This document shows, one piece after another, positions 6,638 through 13,100 of a stretch of 14,936 nucleotides of DNA. Within the stretch, counting starts at the first letter, position 1. Each line of letters begins with the position of its first letter. The notes beneath the pieces are model-generated. The model saw nothing but the letters and a program-made list of their open reading frames with translations. It was not told the DNA's origin and searched no databases. The stretch covers positions 1-14,936 of the forward strand of contig JBCCSZ010000199.1 in the NCBI GenBank assembly GCA_039199225.1, in the 5' to 3' direction. The stretch is from JBCCSZ01 sp039199225. Its GTDB lineage: Bacteria; Bacteroidota; Bacteroidia; Chitinophagales; Saprospiraceae. The position numbers were made by a program, and so were the translations under genes.

Positions 6638-7436
6638 ACTCTTTGACCAGCTTTTTGACAATCTGCTTGACTTGCGAAGAAAATTCCTTGTTGAGTATCC
6701 AATGGTAATATTGCTTATCCTTGCTGAGTACTTCGGCTACTGGCTGACCGACATACTTCCCGAAGTTGAAGACGACCACCCCATTTTGATCGTACTTCAG
6801 ACGCTGGGTCGCATCGATAGTGCGCAAATCCGTCGTGAAGTCATGCAAAACCTGCATATCGTTGCGAACGGGCTTTTCAATGATATTGCCATCTTCGTCT
6901 TCGATATCAATATCCCTGTATTTTTCCAACTGCCCCTTGAAAACATCGATGGTCGCCCGCACATCGGCCAGCGCATCGTGGGCATTTTCGATCTTTTTCC
7001 CACAGTAGAATTTCAGAGCTGCTCGCAGCGTTCGAGGCTCCATTTTATAGAAAATCCGCTGCACGTCTATGGTCCGGCGCCGCTCCATACTAAATTCGAT
7101 GCCGACACGGGCAAACTCCTCCATTAGAATCGGCACGTCGAATCGGTTGGAGTTGTAGCCACACAAATCGGCATTTCCGATGAATTCGTACAGCTTCTTG
7201 GCCACTTGGCCGAAGGTAGGCTTATTCGCCAGGTCTTTGGGCAATATGCCATGCACCTGCATAGCTTCTTCAGAAATGGGAATGCCTGGATTGATGAGCA
7301 TGCACAGCTCTTCTGGCTCTTTGCCACTGGCAAAATACTTGACAATACCAATTTGTAAGATGCGGTCCCGGATGACATTCAGGCCAGTAGATTCCACATC
7401 AAAAAAACAGAGATCACGGTCTAGATTTAAGGTCAT
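6612..7436 (-). CDS. DEDDh 3'-5' exonuclease with ExoX-like C-terminal domain
   Basis: This 274-residue cytosolic protein has an N-terminal DnaQ-like exonuclease domain. The Exo I motif is FFDVESTGLN (Asp13 and Glu15), Exo II lies around SNRFDVPIL (Asp100), and Exo III is HDALADV (His153, Asp158). Together these are the four acidic residues plus His of the DEDDh class, which uses two metal ions to remove nucleotides from 3' ends. A linker (about 175-215) leads to a second module with VFNFGKYVGQPVAEVL and YYHWILNKEF (about 221-252), the form found at the C-terminus of ExoX-like nucleases. The tail is Lys-rich. Such proteins act in DNA repair or proofreading-like trimming; this may also be annotated as a DNA polymerase III epsilon-like protein. 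Its 3' end overlaps the next lipoprotein gene, which suggests cotranscription but no obvious shared function. Confidence 0.9.
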   Translation of the reverse strand: MTLNLDRDLCFFDVESTGLNVIRDRILQIGIVKYFASGKEPEELCMLINPGIPISEEAMQVHGILPKDLANKPTFGQVAKKLYEFIGNADLCGYNSNRFDVPILMEEFARVGIEFSMERRRTIDVQRIFYKMEPRTLRAALKFYCGKKIENAHDALADVRATIDVFKGQLEKYRDIDIEDEDGNIIEKPVRNDMQVLHDFTTDLRTIDATQRLKYDQNGVVVFNFGKYVGQPVAEVLSKDKQYYHWILNKEFSSQVKQIVKKLVKEYEKEKRQK

Positions 7437-7513
7437 GTAATACGTATGGTTTCGTATGTTGGGCGTTTTTCAGCACTGGGAAAAGGACAACATCCCGGCG
7501 ATTCAGCACAAAA

Positions 7514-8644
7514 TCACTCCCGAATTAGTTTTTCAAACGCAGGGGTATACTTGGTCGCCATTTTACCCCCTTCCTCTCCATAAACGAAAAAAGCTTCTAC
7601 TTCGTCTAGTCGACTGGCCATTGCATAAGCACTATCCACGCCCATTACCATAAATGCCGTCGCGAAGGCATCTGCCGTCTGGCAATCATCCGCCAAAACG
7701 GATACGCCCAGAAGAGCGGATGATTCTGGATAGCCTGTGATAGGGTTAATGGTATGGCCATAGATACGACCTTCAGATTCGTAGTAGTTGCGATAGTTGC
7801 CACTGGTTGCCAAGGCCCCTTCGCTCAACTGAACAATGGCTATGAATTCGTTGGGCTTGGCGCCAATCCGGGGCTTAGAAATGCCCGTTCGCCAACCGTC
7901 CCCCCGCTTGCTTTTACCTTTGACCCGTACCTCACCACCGATCTCGACAAAATAATCCTCGATTCCCTGCGCTTCCATCAAGTCGCACACCTTATCGACC
8001 CCATAGCCTTTGGCGCTCGCACTGAAATCCAGCTGGACACCCGGCGATTTTTCCAATACAACCGGGCCTTCTTTATTCACGGACACCCTCGAATAACCAA
8101 CGAGCCCCTTGAGCGAATCAACCCGGAGGCTATCGACCGCCAAAACAGGTCGCTTCTCCGTTCCGAAGCCCCAATACTGGACCAGCGGCATAACGGTCGG
8201 ATCAAAGTTGCCTTTGCTGAGCGTGTGAATCTTTTTGGTACGAAGAATATTGGTCAGAAAATGAGGATGTGGAATGCCTTCGGTTGTTCCTTCCTGGAGG
8301 AATTTCTCCAAAGCGGCTGGCGAATCTGCCAACGGAAAAGGTCCTGTAGAGCGATTGAAGCGAGAAATGGCAGAAGTATCAATGTAAGTCGATACATCCA
8401 GGTTGACCATTTGAAGCAACGAGTCCACTTTCCGCTGCATTTGAATGGGCGCCAATCCTTGAGCCGGGTAGCTCAGGCTGTAGGTCGTCCCCATCGTCCG
8501 ACCCTGCAGTTCATAGTAATCAATGGTGGTGGTTTTGACACCTTCTGTGGTAGCATTTGGTTCTTGCCGACAGCCAAACAAACTGAGCAACAACAGCATA
8601 GTACAGGTGCTTTGAAGACTCAACACAAACAATCTTCCCTTCAT
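7514..8644 (-). CDS. apbE: FAD:protein FMN transferase, ApbE family lipoprotein
   Basis: From the ATG at 8644 this is 376 residues. That start was chosen over an upstream in-frame ATG (8677) because AGGA lies five bases before it and it opens directly into a lipoprotein signal peptide (LFGC, Cys25). ApbE motifs follow in order: GRTMGTTYSL (48-57), FDPTVMPLVQYWGFG (147-161), LDFSASAKGYGVDKV (205-219), VEIGGEVRV (233-241), ALATSGNYRNYY (278-289) with GHTINPITGYP (296-306), and the magnesium-site segment CQTADAFATAFMVMG (321-335). The enzyme transfers FMN from FAD to a Thr or Ser of exported flavoproteins such as NqrB/NqrC, RnfG or periplasmic reductases. No target with an FMN-attachment motif is present in this window, so its substrate is elsewhere. 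It sits 59 bases after terC on the same strand. Confidence 0.95.
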   Translation of the reverse strand: MKGRLFVLSLQSTCTMLLLLSLFGCRQEPNATTEGVKTTTIDYYELQGRTMGTTYSLSYPAQGLAPIQMQRKVDSLLQMVNLDVSTYIDTSAISRFNRSTGPFPLADSPAALEKFLQEGTTEGIPHPHFLTNILRTKKIHTLSKGNFDPTVMPLVQYWGFGTEKRPVLAVDSLRVDSLKGLVGYSRVSVNKEGPVVLEKSPGVQLDFSASAKGYGVDKVCDLMEAQGIEDYFVEIGGEVRVKGKSKRGDGWRTGISKPRIGAKPNEFIAIVQLSEGALATSGNYRNYYESEGRIYGHTINPITGYPESSALLGVSVLADDCQTADAFATAFMVMGVDSAYAMASRLDEVEAFFVYGEEGGKMATKYTPAFEKLIRE

Positions 8645-8703
8645 TTTATCCTTTTTTAGCGTGATGATGCAAAACAATCTCCTCCTCCAAGGCCAAGCAC
8701 TCC

Positions 8704-9546
8704 TTATGCATCGTAGATTCCTTCTTTCTCGGCCTCCTCTTGTAAACCACGTAACTGCACAGGTGGTTGTTGTTTTCGCAAACGCATATTCAAAAACTCG
8801 ACAGCCAGAGAAAAAGTAATGGCAAAATACAGATAACCCTTTGGAATGGCGCCGATCTCAGAGCCTGCAACCGTCAGATGCGCTAGGTGCGCTCCTTCGG
8901 CAATCAGCATAAAGCCAATGAGAATCAGGAAGGACAATCCCAACATTTGAATGGATGGGTGTTTGTTGACAAAGCGGCCGACTGGCGTGGCAAAAAGCAT
9001 CATAATGACTACCGACAAGACGACGGCTACAATCATAATGATCAGGGCGCCTTCTACCCCATTGGTCATCCCAACAGCCGTCAGAATCGAATCGAATGAG
9101 AAAACGATGTTAATCAAAGTGATTTGAACAATGGCATTGCTGAAGGTAGATGTTTTCTTTTTGACGTTGCCAGACTCATCTTGGCCCTCCCCTTCCAGCT
9201 TGTGGTGAATCTCGGTCGTACTTTTGTACAGCAAGAACAGTCCACCAATGATGAGGATGATGCTCTGGCCGGAAAAGCCACCGTGAATGCCCATGGTATC
9301 GATGGTAATCCAAGGCTCTTTCATGGCCACCAGGATAGAGATTCCAAATAAAAGGGCAATCCGCAAAACCATCGCGAGGATCAAACCGATGTTGGTCGCT
9401 TTGGCTTGCTGCTCTTTGGGCAGACGCCCGGCGGCGATGGCAATAAAGATGATGTTGTCGATACCTAGCACAATTTCCAGAAAAGTCAGGGTCAACAAGC
9501 TCATCCAAACCTCTGCATTGGCTAAATTGGGAAGTACAAGCTCCAT
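8704..9546 (-). CDS. TerC-family integral membrane protein
   Basis: This 280-residue protein has about seven hydrophobic segments and the two family signatures: LEIVLGIDNIIF (residues 23-34, Glu24 and Asp30) and INIVFSFDSILTAVGM (145-160, Asp152). The acidic residues inside membrane helices are the hallmark of the TerC/YoaE/YkoY/Alx family. A hydrophilic loop (about 113-135) lies between helices 3 and 4, and the C-terminal tail (about 256-280) is charged. Family members are linked to tellurite resistance in ter operons and, in better studied cases, to manganese export that helps metalate exported proteins. No ter genes are nearby, so a metal-efflux or metalation role is the more likely reading, but this is inference. 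The gene is divergent from the DUF6495-like gene and is followed by apbE on the same strand. Confidence 0.93.
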   Translation of the reverse strand: MELVLPNLANAEVWMSLLTLTFLEIVLGIDNIIFIAIAAGRLPKEQQAKATNIGLILAMVLRIALLFGISILVAMKEPWITIDTMGIHGGFSGQSIILIIGGLFLLYKSTTEIHHKLEGEGQDESGNVKKKTSTFSNAIVQITLINIVFSFDSILTAVGMTNGVEGALIIMIVAVVLSVVIMMLFATPVGRFVNKHPSIQMLGLSFLILIGFMLIAEGAHLAHLTVAGSEIGAIPKGYLYFAITFSLAVEFLNMRLRKQQPPVQLRGLQEEAEKEGIYDA

Positions 9547-9574
9547 ATGATTTTTTGTTATAGATTTGTGGCCG

Positions 9575-9604
9575 TAAAATTAATCAATTAAAGCAGATCA
9601 CAAA
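9575..9604 (-). promoter_or_regulatory. Candidate Bacteroidota-type promoter for terC
   Basis: Read on the minus strand, TTTG (9604-9601) is followed after 18 bases by TAATTTTA (9582-9575). This is close to the Bacteroidota primary sigma factor consensus TTTG-N19-TAnnTTTG, with one mismatch in the -7 box. The predicted transcript would start about 20 bases before the terC start codon. On the plus strand a good -7 match, TAGATTTG (9561-9568), lies 50 bases before the DUF6495-like gene but has no matching -33 box. Confidence 0.35.
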
Positions 9605-9617
9605 ACCTAAGTATCCA

Positions 9618-10100
9618 ATGAAATATCGGCGCTTACAAAAGGACGAACTAGAAGAGTTAGAGCCCAATTTTATCCGTTTCCTGGCCGCTCATTCCATCGG
9701 AGGAGACGACTGGTTGCGCTTAAAGACTGAAAACCCGGCCGAGGTGGAACAACTCATCAGCAAGTTCAGCGATGTGGTATTCGAAAAAACGTTGAAAAAC
9801 CTGAATTATCTTCAGCACAACAGTCCCAAAGACATTAAAATCTTCCACTGCCAAGCTGATAAGATGGTGATGATGGGCCTAAAGGTCGAAGGAGCGTCTA
9901 GCATAGATTTTACCCAAAACAACGACAAAGACGCGATGATGCAGGCCATCCGCAATTCCGGAGCCGAACTACAAGTGTATCGGGCCGAAAAGACTTACAA
10001 TGGCGATCGGGAAATGGAGTTGTTTCAAATGATGGAGCAAGGATGCCGCATTTCCGATGGAAGCCTGTTTGAAGTGATTCGCGATTTGGTAGGAGCTTAA
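9618..10100 (+). CDS. DUF6495-like small Bacteroidota protein of unknown function
   Basis: This 160-residue soluble protein has no signal peptide or membrane segment. The opening MKYRRLQKDELEELEPNFIR, the following DDWLRLKTENPAEVEQLI and SDVVFEKTLKNLNYL match what I recall of DUF6495, a family of about 150-160 residues found across Bacteroidota. The rest is a mixed alpha/beta sequence (KDIKIFHCQADKMVMMGLKV, then helices to the end), and the last helix ends in FEVIRDLVGA. It has a single Cys at the HCQADK segment and another near the C-terminus (GCRISDG). No catalytic motif is visible and no function is known to me. It is transcribed away from terC and is followed by a strong hairpin, so it appears to be a single-gene transcript. 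Confidence 0.8.
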   Translation: MKYRRLQKDELEELEPNFIRFLAAHSIGGDDWLRLKTENPAEVEQLISKFSDVVFEKTLKNLNYLQHNSPKDIKIFHCQADKMVMMGLKVEGASSIDFTQNNDKDAMMQAIRNSGAELQVYRAEKTYNGDREMELFQMMEQGCRISDGSLFEVIRDLVGA

Positions 10101-10148
10101 CGGATTGATGGTACAGCTGCTGCTCTTCTGAGCGATGATTGGAGGGGT

Positions 10149-10190
10149 AAACCAATGGCCGTGCGGCACTTGTCGCACGGCCATTGGTTT
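10149..10190. terminator. Perfect 17-bp inverted repeat, probable bidirectional terminator
   Basis: AAACCAATGGCCGTGCG (10149-10165) is exactly complementary to 10174-10190, leaving an 8-base loop (GCACTTGT). The outermost AAA/TTT arms supply a short T-run after the stem on either strand. It lies 48 bases after the DUF6495-like stop and 6 bases after the stop of the convergent giant protein gene, the expected place for a shared terminator. Confidence 0.75.
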
Positions 10191-10196
10191 GTTTCG

Positions 10197-13100
10197 TTAG
10201 GGCATCCAGATCAATGGACGGGTGAGATGACTGTCGCTTGTTTGAATGTTCAAGTAATACATACCGGTTGGTAGGCCAATCGGCTGCTCAAAAAGTCGAA
10301 TCCGCTGTTTGCCACTAGCGAGTTGCCCCAGCGAGCGCCGCATCAACCGACGACCATAGCTGTCTGTCAATTCCAAGGTCACATCACTGGCTTCCTTCAT
10401 ATCAATTTCCAGAAAGACTTCGCTGTTCGCTGGGTTCGGATAAATCAGAACACCTTCAACGGCAGAGGCCACCTCGGTTGTCGATGTACTTTGGCAGGCA
10501 TCGCCCCAACCATCCTGATTGGTATCCAACTGATCGGGATTGGGATGGTCCGGACAATTGTCGAAAGCATTACCTACACCATCACCATCGCGGTCGTCAT
10601 CGCAATTATCGCCAATGCCATCCTTGTCCATATCGCTCTGGTCGGGATTGGCCAGGTAGGGGCAGTTGTCCTCATCGTTGGGAATGCCATCGTTGTCGCC
10701 ATCAGCCAGCTTTTCGCAGACATCGCCAATGCCGTTGTTGTCCTGGTCAGCTTGGTTGGCATTTGCAAAATAAGGGCAGTTGTCTTCTGCATTTACAACC
10801 CCATCGCCATCAATATCGTCGTCACAAACATCTCCGATGCCATCCTTGTCGAGATCGGCCTGGTTGGTGTTGGCTGCCAATTGACAGTTGTCGCTGATGT
10901 CCGGGATGCCATCGCCGTCGGTGTCCTGAGAAGAAGAACCGCTGGCCTCGATGTTGAACTCCCAGCTGACAAATTCGGACATTTTATTGCCGTATAAATC
11001 TTCTACTTCGTCTACCATCACCTCTACCCGATGGCCATTTTGCTGGTTGAAATCGATGGTCGGCTGGATGATGAGTCGATTGTCGGCACAACCCACCGCC
11101 GCAGGAAGCAACTGTCCGCTGTTGATGTCCCGTACAATGACCTGCTCCGTGTCGAACACCAGGCATTCGATCGTCTCGTCAAAGGTAATCGAAATGCGAT
11201 CTCCCCTGTCGTAGATGCCATCCACTGGCTCCGGAAGGGCGTACAACTGAGGTGCCACCCGATCGATGCGACCCTCTGCCTGTCGGGAGTAGATGTAACC
11301 CTGGTCGCAATCCAGTCGCAAGCGAAGCAGGTATTGGCCGTCTGCCACATCTTCCACTTTCCAGAAAACCGTCGTCCCGTTTTGGCCAGTTTCCAGGTCG
11401 TCTTTTTCCAGTTGCAAGGCTTCTGTCCAAATCCCTGTGATCACATCGGCATATTCGAGGGTAATGCGATCCAGCTGATCGATGTCGTAGTCCCGAAGCT
11501 TTATGGGCAATTGATTGTTGCTGTTTTCATTGATCACCCAACCATTATCGGGCTGGAACAAGCTCAGTGGGCTGCACTGGCTGTCGAAGTAAACCGATAG
11601 GGATACGATGTCTTCGATTTGCTCATCGTCGCAACCAGACAAAAGGGCAAAGCGCAAGTTTTGATAGGCGTAGGCCGAAGGGCCGCGTTCTACGGTCACG
11701 GTGGCTTTGGCAGCCGAACCGGGGCCGATGGTATAGGGAATCGGTGCCTGGGCCTCGGAACCACCGATGCGCACCTTGGCTCCATTGGGATTGCTGGCTT
11801 GCAGGAAGGCCAGGCGGTAGGTGCGGGTTTCATCGCTTTGGCTGATGTTGCCCAAAGACAGCTCAAAGACAGCTGCTTTTGTAGGGTCCACATCGGTTTG
11901 AATGTAGACATCCGATTGCAATTGAACATCTTCTCTTGGTTGGGTCCCTTCTTCGTAAGGACAAGACGAGCGGCCACTGACCAGCTCAAAAACGGGGGTT
12001 GCATAGACCTTGTCATTGCGAATATTGACACTGAAAAAGTCGCCAGGGTCGTTGTCCGCCAGGTAGTAGCCCGTCGTTCGCGACTCCAATTGACTTTGGC
12101 TGCGGCCTTCCCCGAGGTCTGCACGCAGTTGGACCGAAACGCCCCCCGAGAAACCAACACCACCGATTTCCAAGCCGGCTTCGGCCGCTACTGTACTCTC
12201 CACATAGGTCGAAAACTCATAAGAAAGGCTGCTTCTGGAAGTCTCTGTGGTAGAAGATTCGTAGGGCGCACCCGCGCTGAAAGAGCGGTTTTCAACCAAA
12301 CTAGCTTCTTCCTTGAGCTTTTGATTGTGCGCAAGGGCTTGTTCCCAGACAGTAATTTGATTGGCGTAAAAGGCAGAGGAATCCGAACCGCTGGATTCGT
12401 AAAACAAACGCAATCTGTCCAAATCCGGGATCAGTACATCGCGAATGTGGTTTTCCGTAAAAAGAAACTCTGTAGCAAAACCATCGTTGGCCATGATGAG
12501 GTCCACATCGCTCTTGACCGCACAGGTGCTTTCATCAAAGGTCAATACATCCGACAAGGCATAGATCAAATTCATGGCAGCCCCTGCGTAGACATCGCCA
12601 TCGGTTCCAGTGATGCGGGAATTCCCCGAGGTGGCAAAATAGTTCGAGTTGGTTAGGCTCATCACGAATTCAGAATCGCTGGCCAATCTGGCACCAACTT
12701 CCATCGAAGCCTTGATGGAGCCCCAAATCTCTGTTTCGACCTCCAAGCCGATACCCGACTGAAATTTTGTGCCGACCTTCAACTGGTCCCACACCTGAAG
12801 GTTGCCGCTCGTTTGTCCAAAAAAGTTGAGGGCAATCTCAGAGGTGTTATTTTGTTCCAGGTAAGAGTAGCTCTCATCGCCAGGAGGGTCCCGCAGGATC
12901 ATAAAAGGAATGCTCGGCGTCACTGTTGTGAAAGTTTGCTCTCTGGGACGCACGCCTGTCACCACGAAAGATTCTGTGTAAGTAGCTGTCTCGCGATCTA
13001 CGTAGGCGACGAATTGCAGGTTTTTAGTGTAAGGCGATATGGTATTCGGCGTTTTAGGGATGGTATAGTAAAGGGCATAGCCTTGGGAAATGTAAAGGGT

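Noticed and set aside
6637..6661. Upstream ATG at 6661 as the start of the divergent MbnP-like gene
   Set aside because: It would lengthen an already long basic N-region before the signal peptide. The ATG at 6637 is the closest usable start, although the N-region is still longer than usual.
7754..8659. A 301-residue open frame on the plus strand
   Set aside because: It is antisense to apbE, which has all family motifs; the plus-strand translation has no recognisable domain and a shadow-like composition.
8642..8677. Upstream ATG at 8677 as the apbE start
   Set aside because: It would add an 11-residue polar extension before the lipoprotein signal peptide; the ATG at 8644 has AGGA five bases upstream and gives a normal signal peptide.
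8704..9546. Tellurite resistance operon
   Set aside because: Only a TerC-family gene is present; no terA, terB, terD, terZ or related stress genes are nearby, and isolated TerC proteins are better explained as metal transporters.
10494..10925. Regular repeats of about 108 bases that could be taken for a CRISPR-like or tandem DNA array
   Set aside because: The repetition is at the protein level (thrombospondin type-3 units), the bases differ between units, and there are no conserved short repeats with unique spacers.
11619..12656. A 345-residue open frame on the plus strand
   Set aside because: It is entirely antisense to the giant T9SS protein and shows no domain, signal peptide or ribosome-binding context. 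Other long plus-strand frames in 10323-14837 were dropped for the same reason.
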